DNA of 64,000 nucleotides. Source: SCN-70-22 sp046327755. Its GTDB lineage: Bacteria; Gemmatimonadota; Gemmatimonadetes; Gemmatimonadales; Gemmatimonadaceae. The stretch spans positions 1 through 64,000 of the forward strand of contig JAXLXW010000001.1 of assembly GCA_046327755.1 (NCBI GenBank), written 5' to 3'. A program made the translations under genes and the position numbers. The notes below the pieces were generated by a model. The model worked only from the letters and a program-made list of their open reading frames with translations, searched no databases and was not told the origin of the DNA. The stretch's first letter is position 1. The number at the start of each line of letters is the position of its first letter. Shown piece by piece: positions 1-9,085 of the stretch.

Positions 1-1129
1 TCTTCTTCCCCTCGAACGCCTTCTGGTACGACTCGGGAAGGCGCGAACGCTCGAACGGCTCCAGCACCCCCTTCGCCTCGTCGGACGCGGTGTCGTGGAA
101 CCGCGTGACGAGCGAGTCGAACGGCGTCCCCTTCTGCCACAACGTCAGCACCGAGTCGGCGCGAATGCTGGCCAGGGCGACGTCGGTCGAGTCGTACTTG
201 GGCTTGATGAGGATGTGCCGCGCCTTGCGCTCGGCGGGCTGCACGCGATCGACGCGAATGATGTGGAAGCCGAACTGCGTCTCGACGATCGGCGAGATCT
301 GCCCTGGCGGGAGGAGGAACATCATCTCGTCGAAGGCCGGGACCATCTGGCCGCGACGGCTCCACCCCAGGTCGCCCCCCTGCACCGCCGAGCCCGAGTC
401 TTCCGAGACGCGCTTGGCGATCTTCTCGAAGTCGCCGCCGGTCGTGAGATCCTTGTAGATCGATTCGGCGCGCGCGTAGGCGAGCTTCTTGGCCGCCTCC
501 GACGCCAGCGTCGGGACGACGATCTGCCGGAAGGTGACGGTCGCCGGGCGCTTGGGGAGACGCTCGCGTTCGCGCGAGAACGCCTCGCTGATCTCGTCCT
601 CCGAGACGCCCACGGTGATCATCTTCCCGTCCTGCTTCATCTTCGAGACGAGGCGCTCCTGCAGCGCGCGCCGGCGCGCCTGGTCAGTCAGCCAGCGCTT
701 GTACTCCTCGATGGTGCCGAAGCCGCCGCTCTTGAGCGCGTTGGTGAACTCTCCCTCGGTCTTGAAGTTGTCGCGCAGCCGCTTCATCTGCTGCTCGACC
801 GTATTGGCCAGGTCGGCGTCGGCGACGGTGATCGAGGTGTCGGCGCGGGCCCGCTGCACCATCACCTCGACGTCGATCATCTCGTCGAGGATCGAGCGCG
901 CCAGCGCCAGCTGCGCCGTGGAATCCTCCGGCACCTGCAGCCCCGCGGCGCGGCGCTGCGACAGCTCCTCCAGCACGTCGCTCCACAGGATCGGCGTCTG
1001 CCCCACGACGCCGACGATGCGATCGACCGGGATGTTGAGCGTCTTCTGCGCCTGGAGCGCGCGTGCCCCCCCCGCGGTGGCGGCGGCGAACGCAACGAAG
1101 GTCAGGGCGATCCGATGGAGGATTCTCAT
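1..1129 (-). CDS. SurA-like periplasmic peptidyl-prolyl isomerase (partial)
   Basis: The gene starts at ATG 1129 and runs off the left edge, so only about 376 N-terminal residues are visible. A signal peptide of about 28 residues (MRILHRIALTF..., ending near ALQAQ) is followed by a SurA-type N-terminal helical domain. A parvulin domain follows, recognisable by GGDLGWSRRGQMVPAF and TQFGFHIIRVDRV. A second stretch, ARHILIKPKYD, begins another parvulin-like segment. The family chaperones outer-membrane proteins through the periplasm. It is the last visible gene of the mfd-lipoprotein foldase-surA series. A strong hairpin in the 95-bp gap upstream may partly uncouple it from the preceding gene. 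Confidence 0.88.
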   Translation of the reverse strand, partial: MRILHRIALTFVAFAAATAGGARALQAQKTLNIPVDRIVGVVGQTPILWSDVLEELSQRRAAGLQVPEDSTAQLALARSILDEMIDVEVMVQRARADTSITVADADLANTVEQQMKRLRDNFKTEGEFTNALKSGGFGTIEEYKRWLTDQARRRALQERLVSKMKQDGKMITVGVSEDEISEAFSRERERLPKRPATVTFRQIVVPTLASEAAKKLAYARAESIYKDLTTGGDFEKIAKRVSEDSGSAVQGGDLGWSRRGQMVPAFDEMMFLLPPGQISPIVETQFGFHIIRVDRVQPAERKARHILIKPKYDSTDVALASIRADSVLTLWQKGTPFDSLVTRFHDTASDEAKGVLEPFERSRLPESYQKAFEGKK

Positions 1130-1160
1130 GCGTACAAGGTACACAGCTCGGGGGTGGGAA

Positions 1161-1201
1161 GTTCAACGCGGGCGACCCTTCCGGATCGCCCGCGGCTGAA
1201 C
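1161..1201 (-). terminator. Intercistronic hairpin between two foldase genes
   Basis: GTTCA-a-CGCGGGCGA and TCGCCCGCG-gc-TGAAC form a near-perfect stem with a 10-nt centre. It lies between the stop of the lipoprotein foldase (1225) and the start of the SurA-like gene (1129). There is no T-run on the minus strand, so it may attenuate or protect transcript ends rather than act as a classical terminator. Confidence 0.5.
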
Positions 1202-1224
1202 TCACGGCATCGACGTCGCCGCGC

Positions 1225-2682
1225 TTACTTCTTGGCGCCCGTGTCGGTGGGCGGCGGCGGAGCCGCCGGCGTCGCACCGGGGACCGGGACGGCCGACGGC
1301 GGCGTCTGCGCGGCGCGGGCCGAGTCGGCCTTGGCGCGGATCGGCTGGGCCGCCGTGACCGCCTTGTCGAGCGCGGCCTGGTTGATCTTCCAGTCGAACT
1401 TCTGGTGCAGGGCCTGGACGAGCGGTACCGGCACCTCGACAAACTGCGCCTCTCCATTCACCAGCTTGCCGAGATAGGCGTCGATGCGGGCGGCAGCCAG
1501 TCGCTCCTTCCCCGCCTTGTCCTTGGCGGAATCGGCGAGCGAGAGGGGGCTGACGCCGAGCCCGGACCACACATTGCCGACCACCGCCTTGAACTGATTG
1601 CGGATCTCGTTCACCTCGGCGGTGTCCGCCGCGATCTTCGCCTTTTCGGCGGCATCGAGCACCAGCTCGTTGCGCGTCAGGTTGCGAACGAAGATGAGCA
1701 TCATGGAGTCCGGCGCCTGCGCGATCTGGCCGCGGAGCTGGTCCGGGTTCGGGAAGCCGTTGATCCACTTGGCCACGCGGCCGGCGGTGAAGTTGCCGAG
1801 CTTCGTGGTGGCCACGACGGTGTTGTCGTTCTCGTGCTCGGCGAGGTTGGCAGCGACCGCCTTGACGACCTTTTCCGAGCCCGGCTTGATCTGGATATTG
1901 CCTTCCTTCTCGATCCCGCTGATGTACGTGCTCTCGGCGACGAAGCGCTGGCGCTTCTGGAACTCCGGGAGGAACTGTGCCTTGGCTTCGGCGTAGGTGT
2001 TGCGCCGCACGATGTGATAGCCGAACTGCGTGCGGACCAGGGGGCCGATCTCACCCGGCTTGAGCGCGGCGACGGCCTTGGAGAATTCGGGCACCATGGC
2101 CTGCGGCTGGAAGACGCCGAGATCGCCGCCGACGTCTTTCGTGCCATCGGAGCCGTACTGCTTGGCGAGCGCCGCGAAGTTTGCCGCGGTGGTCTTGGCG
2201 AGGATGCCTTCCGCCTTCTTGCGAGTGGCGAGCGTGTCCCCTTCCTGCCCCGGCGCCACCTGGAAGAGGATGTGGCGCGCCGAGAGGAGGTCCCCCTTGT
2301 CGTACGATGCCGAGGCGGTCGCGTCGCTCGTGTCGACCTTCCACGTCTCGGAGACCTGCTTGTAGAACTTCTGGATCTTGGCGTTGGTGTACACCGGCCA
2401 CATGACGTCGTCGATCAGCTTCGTATCGTTGAGCGAGTCGTTGGCGGCGGCGGCAACGCCGAGGAGCTGGTAGTTCACCCAGGTCTCGGCGATGCTCTGC
2501 GCGACTTCCTTGCGAACGGGGACGCGCGACTTGCCGAGGAGGTCGGCCAGCGTCTGCACGGAGAGCTCCTGCGAGCCCGCCTGCGCGGCCACATCCACGT
2601 GCGAGGAGAAGGCCTCTTTCAGTCCATCGCACGCGGCGAGCGAGACGAGGGCGAGCGTGGCGAGGGAGCGAACTCGAGTCAT
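1225..2682 (-). CDS. Peptidyl-prolyl cis-trans isomerase lipoprotein (PrsA/PpiC-like)
   Basis: This 485-residue protein begins with a lipoprotein signal, and the lipobox LAAC puts the acylated Cys at residue 18. A SurA/PrsA-type N-terminal domain precedes one parvulin domain at about residues 130-245, marked by SARHILFQV, GGDLGVFQPQAMVPEF and TQFGYHIVRRN. A long helical C-terminal part follows, ending in a Pro/Ala-rich low-complexity tail. It probably folds secreted or outer-membrane proteins from the membrane surface. It lies 35 bp downstream of mfd and upstream of the SurA-like gene, so the three are probably co-transcribed. The exact substrates cannot be read from the sequence. Confidence 0.87.
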   Translation of the reverse strand: MTRVRSLATLALVSLAACDGLKEAFSSHVDVAAQAGSQELSVQTLADLLGKSRVPVRKEVAQSIAETWVNYQLLGVAAAANDSLNDTKLIDDVMWPVYTNAKIQKFYKQVSETWKVDTSDATASASYDKGDLLSARHILFQVAPGQEGDTLATRKKAEGILAKTTAANFAALAKQYGSDGTKDVGGDLGVFQPQAMVPEFSKAVAALKPGEIGPLVRTQFGYHIVRRNTYAEAKAQFLPEFQKRQRFVAESTYISGIEKEGNIQIKPGSEKVVKAVAANLAEHENDNTVVATTKLGNFTAGRVAKWINGFPNPDQLRGQIAQAPDSMMLIFVRNLTRNELVLDAAEKAKIAADTAEVNEIRNQFKAVVGNVWSGLGVSPLSLADSAKDKAGKERLAAARIDAYLGKLVNGEAQFVEVPVPLVQALHQKFDWKINQAALDKAVTAAQPIRAKADSARAAQTPPSAVPVPGATPAAPPPPTDTGAKK

Positions 2683-2717
2683 GGTCGTCCGGTTGGAATG
2701 CGAAGTGGGAACGTTGT

Positions 2718-5700
2718 CTACCCGGCGCGCGCCGTGTCGTTCGGGCGCAGCATGTTGAGGGCGCGCACGAGCCCGTCCAGGATTCCGGCGCCGCCCAATC
2801 GCGTGAGCTTGAGGGACAGCGGGTGCACACGCCGCACATCAGCGCGGAACTGCACCTCCCCGAACGCGGCGTTGAGCCCCTTGAGGCGCGGAACCGCGGA
2901 GTCGCGAAAGGTAACACGGGCTTCGTCCCCGTGCACCATGATCCCCTCGATCCCCATCTCCCCGCCCACGAGGCGCAGCGTCGCCGCGGCGAACAGGTGC
3001 TGGGCGGCGGCCGGGAGTGGGCCGAATCGGTCGCGAACCTCGCGCTTCAGCTCCTCGATCGCCCCGGGATTCGTGATGTTGGTCAGGCGGCGATAGATGT
3101 CGAGCTTTGCCTCTGCCGACGCGATGTAGTCGTCGGGGAGGTACGACGGGAGGTCGAGCGACACATCGGTGGGGACAGCCCTGGGGGCGGCATCACCCGC
3201 CTGTACGCGCCGCACCGCCTCCTCGAGCATGCGGAGATAGAGCTCGAAGCCGACGGCGTGCACGTGCCCCGACTGCTCGGCGCCGAGGAGGTTCCCCGCC
3301 CCGCGCAATTCGAGGTCCTTGAGGGCGACCCGATAGCCGGCGCCGAGTTCCGTGTGGTGCTCCAGCACTTGCAGCCGGCGCTCCGCATCCTCGTCGATCC
3401 GATCGGGGACGAGGAGATAGCAGTAGGCGCGACGATGCGAACGCCCCACGCGCCCGCGCAGCTGATAGAGCTGGGCGAGCCCGAAGTGATCGGCGCGGTT
3501 GACGAACATCGTGTTGGCGTTGGGGACGTCGAGTCCCGATTCCACGATGAGCGTCGAGACGAGGACGTCGACCTCGCCGGCGACGAATCGACGCATGACC
3601 TCCTCGAGGTCCTTCTCTCGCATCTGCCCATGGCCGACCGCCACGCGGGCGCGCGGGATCACGCGGCGCACGTGGTCGGCGATCGCCTCGATGGTCTCGA
3701 TGCGGTTATGGACGAAGAAGACCTGCCCGCCGCGATCGAGTTCGCGCGCGATCCCTTCCTCGATGAGCCCATCGTCCCACGGTTCTACGAAGGTGAGCAC
3801 TGGCGAGCGGTCGCGCGGCGGCGTCTGCATCAGTGTCATGTCGCGCAGCCCGGCGAGCGACAGGTGCAACGTGCGCGGGATCGGCGTCGCCGTGAGCGTG
3901 AGGACGTCGGTCTCCAGCTTGAGCTGCTTGAGCTTCTCCTTGTGCTTCACGCCGAAGCGGTGCTCCTCGTCGATGACGATGAGCCCTAACGCGCCGAAGG
4001 TGACGTCGTCGGAGAGGAGGCGGTGCGTCCCGATGACGATGTCGATCTTCTTGGCCGCCAGCTCGGCGATGATCGCCGCCTGCTCCTTGGGCGTCTGGAA
4101 GCGCGAGACGACGGCGATGCGGATCGGGAAGTCGGCCAGGCGCTCGGAGAACGTGCGGTAGTGCTGCTCGGCGAGGATCGTCGTGGGGACGAGGACGGCG
4201 ACCTGGCGCTCGCTCTGCACCGCCTTGAAGGCGGCGCGGATGGCGATCTCCGTCTTGCCGTAGCCCACGTCGCCCACGAGGAGGCGATCCATGGGACGCG
4301 GCTTCTCCATGTCCCCCTTCACGTCCTGCGTCGCCTTCCGCTGGTCCGGCGTGTCCTCGAAGAGGAACGACGACTCGACCTGCCGCTGCCACGCCGTGTC
4401 GGGGAGGTGCGGCGGGCGCGAGGCGATGTGCCGGCGCGCGTACAGCACGAGGAGTTCCTGCGTCATCTCCTCGATGGCGGCGCGCGTCTTCTCGCGCTGC
4501 TGCGCCCAGCGGCGCCCACCCAGCTTGTGCAGCTTGGGCGGCGGCGCGTCGTCTCCGACGTCCACGCCCGAGCGATAGCGCTCGATCTGGTCGATGCGAT
4601 AGAGCGGGACGTTGAGGCGATCGCCCCCTTCGTACTCGATGACCGCGACCTCGATCGTGCTCTCCCGCACGAACAGCTGCTCGATGCCGCGATAGATCCC
4701 CACGCCGTGCTCGAGGTGGACGACGTAGTCCCCCGGCTTGAGCGCGGTGATCGTCTCGAGCGCGGCGCCCGTGGCATACCGACGCGCGCGGCGCAGGCGC
4801 CGGTCACGCCGGAAGATCTCGTGGTCGGTGAGGACGCGAAGTCCGGCGAGATCGGACGGGAGACGGGAGACGGGAGACGGGAGTGCACCGCTGCGCGGCG
4901 CGGTCACCGCGTCGTCGCCCCCGAACTCTCGTCCCCCGTCTCCCGTCTCTCGTCGGTTCGGCACCCCGGGCGGGACGACGAACCCCCCATTCAGCACGCC
5001 GATCACCAGCGACGCCGGTGCCCGGAACTCCGCCTCTTCATTGAGGAGTTCGTCCAGGCGCTCGGCCTGGCCGGGGTTGTCGCACAGGATGATCGTTGGC
5101 GTCCCGTCGCGCACCACGCGGCGCAGGAGCTTGATGTCGCGGGCGATGCTCTCCGGCGGGCGGATCGGGAAGGTGATGCACTCCTTCTCGCGCTGCGGAT
5201 CGGCGGCGGCGATGCGGCCGAAGGCGCCTAACGCCCTGGTCACCTCTGCCGGCGGGACGAAGAGGTGGTCGCGCGCGATGACGTCCTCGCCGCGGCGGCG
5301 GGCGAGGTCGGCGTGGTGCTGCGCCTCCTCCCACGTGCGCGCCAGCTCGGGGGCGATGTGCGACTCGTCCGGGAGGACGACCACCGTGTCCGGCGGGAAG
5401 AGCTCGACGATGGAGACGCGCTCGCTCCCCATCGCCATCTCGCCGCCCGCGCCGTCAACGGGGAGGATGACGGCGACGGTCGCGTCGCGGGTGGAGCGCT
5501 GCGACCCGAGCTCGAAGTGACGCAGCTCGACGATCTCGTCGCCCCAGAACTCGAGGCGCACCGGCTCCGCCATGCCGAACGAGTAGATGTCGAAGATGCC
5601 GCCGCGCACCGAGAACTGCGCCACGTCGTCGACCATGGGGACGCGCTCGAAGCCGATCGACTCGAGGTGTTCGGCCAGCGCCTCCGGGCGCTTCACGTCG

Positions 5701-6137
5701 CCCTTGCGCAGCTCGAGTCGCGCCGAGCCTAACGCGCGCGGGAGGGCGGTCCGCTCGAGGAGGGCGCGCGACGTGGTGAGGAGGACGCGCACCGCGCCGC
5801 GCGACACTTTTTCCAGTGTCTCGACGCGCTCGCCGGCGATCTCGGCGTGCGGCTCCACCTCGCCGAACCCCTCGCGAGGGGGATAGAGCGCGGCGTGCGC
5901 ATCGTCCACCAGCACCTGCAGGTCGGCGAGCCAGCGCTCGGCGTCGGGGACGGTATCGGTGACGACGACGAAGAAGCGTTGCGAGAACCGGCGGGCGAGC
6001 GCGGCCACGACGACGGCATCGCTCGATCCGTGCAACCCTGACACGGCCACGCGCGCTCCCGCTGACGGGAACGCGTTGGCGACCCGGGCAAAGGCGCCCA
6101 GGCGTTCGATCGCGTCGAGGATTGTCGGCAGGGCCAT
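2718..6137 (-). CDS. mfd: Transcription-repair coupling factor Mfd
   Basis: At 1139 residues this is close to the usual Mfd length. A UvrB-like module (about 1-390) is followed by the RNA-polymerase-interaction domain (YVVHLEHGVGIYRGIEQL near 475). The RecG-like translocase follows, with Walker A GDVGYGKTEIA near 622 and DEEH near 725, and then the C-terminal D7 domain. Mfd removes stalled RNA polymerase and recruits UvrA. Residues about 395-428 are not Mfd sequence: they are encoded by a heptamer-armed repeat (4855-4954) that reads through in frame, giving RRETGDGG... and ...PSPVSRLPSD. The insert falls at the end of the UvrB-like module, just before AGLRVLTDHEIF. Stop-to-start spacing to the next gene is 35 bp. 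Confidence 0.95.
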   Translation of the reverse strand: MALPTILDAIERLGAFARVANAFPSAGARVAVSGLHGSSDAVVVAALARRFSQRFFVVVTDTVPDAERWLADLQVLVDDAHAALYPPREGFGEVEPHAEIAGERVETLEKVSRGAVRVLLTTSRALLERTALPRALGSARLELRKGDVKRPEALAEHLESIGFERVPMVDDVAQFSVRGGIFDIYSFGMAEPVRLEFWGDEIVELRHFELGSQRSTRDATVAVILPVDGAGGEMAMGSERVSIVELFPPDTVVVLPDESHIAPELARTWEEAQHHADLARRRGEDVIARDHLFVPPAEVTRALGAFGRIAAADPQREKECITFPIRPPESIARDIKLLRRVVRDGTPTIILCDNPGQAERLDELLNEEAEFRAPASLVIGVLNGGFVVPPGVPNRRETGDGGREFGGDDAVTAPRSGALPSPVSRLPSDLAGLRVLTDHEIFRRDRRLRRARRYATGAALETITALKPGDYVVHLEHGVGIYRGIEQLFVRESTIEVAVIEYEGGDRLNVPLYRIDQIERYRSGVDVGDDAPPPKLHKLGGRRWAQQREKTRAAIEEMTQELLVLYARRHIASRPPHLPDTAWQRQVESSFLFEDTPDQRKATQDVKGDMEKPRPMDRLLVGDVGYGKTEIAIRAAFKAVQSERQVAVLVPTTILAEQHYRTFSERLADFPIRIAVVSRFQTPKEQAAIIAELAAKKIDIVIGTHRLLSDDVTFGALGLIVIDEEHRFGVKHKEKLKQLKLETDVLTLTATPIPRTLHLSLAGLRDMTLMQTPPRDRSPVLTFVEPWDDGLIEEGIARELDRGGQVFFVHNRIETIEAIADHVRRVIPRARVAVGHGQMREKDLEEVMRRFVAGEVDVLVSTLIVESGLDVPNANTMFVNRADHFGLAQLYQLRGRVGRSHRRAYCYLLVPDRIDEDAERRLQVLEHHTELGAGYRVALKDLELRGAGNLLGAEQSGHVHAVGFELYLRMLEEAVRRVQAGDAAPRAVPTDVSLDLPSYLPDDYIASAEAKLDIYRRLTNITNPGAIEELKREVRDRFGPLPAAAQHLFAAATLRLVGGEMGIEGIMVHGDEARVTFRDSAVPRLKGLNAAFGEVQFRADVRRVHPLSLKLTRLGGAGILDGLVRALNMLRPNDTARAG
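4855..4954. repeat. Heptamer-armed repeat (family A) inside mfd
   Basis: The left arm carries about four GGGAGAC units ending in GTG. The right arm carries degenerate GTCTCCC/GTCTCTC units. The roughly 45-bp centre contains a short ACCGC/GCGGT dyad. The element is read in frame as a linker of about 33 residues. The same architecture recurs at 22530, 39213, 41938, 46233 and 48189. Confidence 0.8.
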
Positions 6138-6187
6138 CGGGTCGAGCTCGTGCGGGGCGTCTGGCGGTCAGGAAGGGCGCGGCGCGG

Positions 6188-7996
6188 TCACGCCGCGCGG
6201 CTCTGTCGCTCGTCGCGCCGCACGACCACGGTCTCCGCCGCGAGCAGGGCGAGGGCGAGGAGGATGAGCGGCAGCTGCAACGGGCGGCGCGATCCCACGT
6301 TGAAGAGCGAGCGCTTCCACTCCGCCGCGTTGGTCGTGACCACGGCGTCGCGCGCGCGCACGCGATCGCGCAGCGCGGCGATCGGGAGTCGCGCCAGGTC
6401 CGACTCCTCCGCCTCGGCGTTCACCACCAGCGCCCCGACCCGTTCGGTCCCGCGGCGCAGGTAGTAGACCCCCGCGCGCGGCGGCGCCGCGCTCCCGGCA
6501 CTCACGGCAATGCTCTGTCCATCTGACCCTTCCAGCGACTCGACCCCGGCCGGCAGGCGCAACGGGCCGCCGGGCACCGCGGTGAGCTCGGCGCTCGCCG
6601 CGCCCGACAGGCGCTGGGCGATGACGTCACCCAGCCACGGGACGAACGACGCGCGCAGGGGGAGGTCGGTCGCCGCCGGATCGAGCGGCGACCCGATGAT
6701 CACGTAGCCATCTCCCGCGACAATCCACGGCGCCCCGCCCGCGGTGGCGACGGTGTCGGCCGCCGCCCCGGCCTGCGCCTCCAGCGGAAAGCGCAGCGTC
6801 GCGCGCACGCCGTCGAAGCGCTCGCCGCGCACCGTGGTCTCGTCGCGGCGCGGTGCGCCGAAGCGCCACGGGATTCCCAGTCGCTCCAGGGTGCGGTTCG
6901 CGCCGCCGAGCCGCGACGGGTCGCTCGGTGCGACCAGGAGCGCGGGGAGGCGCGCCGCGCCGTCGGCCGGCGCCAGTGCGACCTCGTTGCCTAACGCCAC
7001 GCGCGCATCCTGCACCAGGGCGTCGACGGCGGTCCGCAGGAACGGCCCGGCCGACGGCTCAGGACGCACGAGCGGCGCGGCGCCCAGCCAGACGGCGAAG
7101 TAGCGCGCGTCATCGGCGCGCAGCTCGTCGGGCTCGAGTTCGACGACCCCGGCCTGCCACCCGCGCTCCGGCGGGGCGGCGCGCACCGTCAGGTCCTCGC
7201 CATCGCGTGCCGTCCCGCGCGCCAGCGTCCGCTCGCCTAACGCGATGCGGTACGTCGCCGAGTCGGTGAGCCTCGCCCGCGCCACCACCATCCCGCGCGG
7301 CGTCCAGCGGGGGGGGCGCGCCTCCGCCAGGACGACGGCGCGGTTGCGCGGGGCGGCTCCGCCAGGCGCAAGCACCGACAGGTGCACGTCGCCCGTGGCC
7401 ACCGGGGCGTTCCATGTCGTCGCCTGCCCATCGGTCACGACGACGACCTGTCGCCCATCGAGCCCGGCGCCGACCACCAGCCCCGTCGCCCGCGTGACGG
7501 CGTTCGCCAGGTCGCCGCGCCCCTGGAAGACGTCGGTCCGCGTGATGGCCTGCCGCACCGCGTCGACCGTTCCACCGGTCACCGTCCCGTCGACCGTCAC
7601 CAGCCAGACCCGATCACTCCGCGAGGCGGCGTTCGCGGCGTCGAGCGCCTGCTGCCGCAGCGTGGCCAGCAACGGCTGCCCGTTCACGATCGCGCTGGTG
7701 CTCAGCGAGTTGTCGAGGACGATCGCCAGCGCCGTCGGGACGTGCCCCGCGCCAAAGAACGCGCCGATCGGGCGCGCCGCCGCGAAGGCGATCGCCAGCA
7801 CGGTGGCGATGCGCAGGAACATCAGCAGGAGGTTGCGGACCTTGAGCTGCCGCACGTTCTCCTTCTCGGCACGCTCCAGGTAGCGCACTGCCGGGAAGTC
7901 GACCGTGTTCTCGATGCGGCGCCGGCGCAGGTGCAGGAAGAGCGGGATGGCGACCGCGCCCGCCAGCAGCAGGTACAGTGGGGCGAGAAAGCTCAC
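6188..7996 (-). CDS. BatA-domain (aerotolerance-type) membrane protein with VWA-like region
   Basis: The start is taken at GTG 7996, whose GTGA overlaps the stop of the upstream DUF58 gene. The 602-residue product opens with the hydrophobic BatA N-terminal segment (SFLAPLYLLLAGAVAIPLFLHL) followed by RRRRIENTVDFPAVRYL. A second membrane segment and a von Willebrand-like stretch with LAIVLDNSLST follow. A C-terminal membrane helix (LQLPLILLALALLAAETVVV) precedes a basic end. The family usually sits with MoxR ATPases and DUF58 proteins in envelope or stress modules. No MoxR gene lies within the window. Its molecular role is not established. Confidence 0.8.
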   Translation of the reverse strand: MSFLAPLYLLLAGAVAIPLFLHLRRRRIENTVDFPAVRYLERAEKENVRQLKVRNLLLMFLRIATVLAIAFAAARPIGAFFGAGHVPTALAIVLDNSLSTSAIVNGQPLLATLRQQALDAANAASRSDRVWLVTVDGTVTGGTVDAVRQAITRTDVFQGRGDLANAVTRATGLVVGAGLDGRQVVVVTDGQATTWNAPVATGDVHLSVLAPGGAAPRNRAVVLAEARPPRWTPRGMVVARARLTDSATYRIALGERTLARGTARDGEDLTVRAAPPERGWQAGVVELEPDELRADDARYFAVWLGAAPLVRPEPSAGPFLRTAVDALVQDARVALGNEVALAPADGAARLPALLVAPSDPSRLGGANRTLERLGIPWRFGAPRRDETTVRGERFDGVRATLRFPLEAQAGAAADTVATAGGAPWIVAGDGYVIIGSPLDPAATDLPLRASFVPWLGDVIAQRLSGAASAELTAVPGGPLRLPAGVESLEGSDGQSIAVSAGSAAPPRAGVYYLRRGTERVGALVVNAEAEESDLARLPIAALRDRVRARDAVVTTNAAEWKRSLFNVGSRRPLQLPLILLALALLAAETVVVRRDERQSRAA

Positions 7997-8904
7997 GGCA
8001 GTCGTTGGCGCGAAGCGAAGGCGCGGCGCAGCGGAACGCCGAACGGCGAGTCGGTGAAGACCACCTCGTACCCCACGCCGAGGCCGGCGAAGCGCGAGCG
8101 CCACTCGGCGATCGCATGCTCGACCGTCTTGCGGTACGCCGCGCGGACCTCGCTGGCGGTGGCGGGGAGGCGGAAGTTGCGCTCGGTGTCGGAGAAGATC
8201 GCCTCCGGGGCGACGTCGAAGTCGCGCTCCGAAGGATCCATGATGTGCAGGACGGTGGCGCCGTGTCCCCCCGCGCGCACCACCTTGAGCGCGTTGAGCG
8301 TTGCTTCCTCGTCTACCAGGAGGTCCGAGACGAGGACGACGAGCCCGGGACGCGAGACGAGCTTCCCCGCCTGCACGAGTGCCGCCGACATGTCCGAGTC
8401 CTTCCCAGACCCGCCCTCCTCCAGCGACTTCACGATGCGACGCCACTGCACGCTGCGGGCGCGCGGCGGGATCACACTGCGCAGCGTGTCGTCGTAGCGG
8501 ATGAGCCCGACCGCGTCCTTCTGCCGAATGAGGAGCAGCGCGAGCGAGGCGACGATCTGCTCGGCGTATTGAAGCTTGGTGAGCCGTTCGGGTGAGCCGC
8601 GCCAATCCATCGACTTGGAGACGTCGAGGACGATGGCGGCGCGCATGTTCGTCTCTTCCTCGAACTGCTTCACCATCCACTTGTCGGCCCGCGCCACGAT
8701 CTTCCAGTCGATGTAGCGCAGGTCGTCCCCAGGCTGGTAGGGGCGGAACTCGGCGAATTCGACCGAGAAACCTTTTCGGGGGGACCGGTGTAGCCCTTGG
8801 AGGAATCCGTCGACGACCCACTTTGCGACGATTTCCATCCGGCCAAGCGAGGCCAGTTGGGCCGGGTCGATCAAATCGGCGCGCGTGGCGCGGCTCGTCT
8901 CCAT
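7993..8904 (-). CDS. DUF58 domain protein
   Basis: I chose ATG 8904 because METSRATRADLIDPAQLASLGRMEI is the usual beginning of this family; upstream codons look non-native. The 303-residue protein contains the DUF58 core GFSVEFAEFRPYQPGDDLRYIDWK. A VWA-like MIDAS segment follows (VLDVSKSMDWRG near residue 120), then the conserved SDLLVDEEATL. DUF58 proteins commonly pair with MoxR ATPases and BatA-like proteins. Here the gene is translationally coupled to such a protein and begins the minus-strand run that leads to mfd. It diverges from the DUF4384 gene at 9086. Confidence 0.85.
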   Translation of the reverse strand: METSRATRADLIDPAQLASLGRMEIVAKWVVDGFLQGLHRSPRKGFSVEFAEFRPYQPGDDLRYIDWKIVARADKWMVKQFEEETNMRAAIVLDVSKSMDWRGSPERLTKLQYAEQIVASLALLLIRQKDAVGLIRYDDTLRSVIPPRARSVQWRRIVKSLEEGGSGKDSDMSAALVQAGKLVSRPGLVVLVSDLLVDEEATLNALKVVRAGGHGATVLHIMDPSERDFDVAPEAIFSDTERNFRLPATASEVRAAYRKTVEHAIAEWRSRFAGLGVGYEVVFTDSPFGVPLRRAFASRQRLP

Positions 8905-9085
8905 AGGGAGGCGGAAGCTAGGGTTGGTGCCGAGACTGGTCAAATGGCGCGGGGTACGCGGCTTGCCTACGGGACAGCCGGTGAAAATGCTGGCGTGGGA
9001 TGCTGGGGCCATTAGGTTGGATCTGCAGTCGAACCGATCGCGCCCGCCGTGCGGAGCGATCCAGCGTCACGCAGGAGGTGGAGTC
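8905..9085. promoter_or_regulatory. Divergent intergenic region between DUF58 and DUF4384 genes
   Basis: This 181-bp gap separates two divergently transcribed genes and must hold both promoters. A very good Shine-Dalgarno sequence (AGGAGGTG) sits 7 bases before ATG 9086. I see only weak sigma-70-like boxes (TTGCCT near 8964) and do not assign a start site. Confidence 0.45.

Noticed and set aside
6188..8821. 877-residue reading of the BatA-type gene
   Set aside because: The first ~275 residues are an antisense-like shadow of the DUF58 gene. GTG 7996 overlapping its stop gives a proper BatA start.
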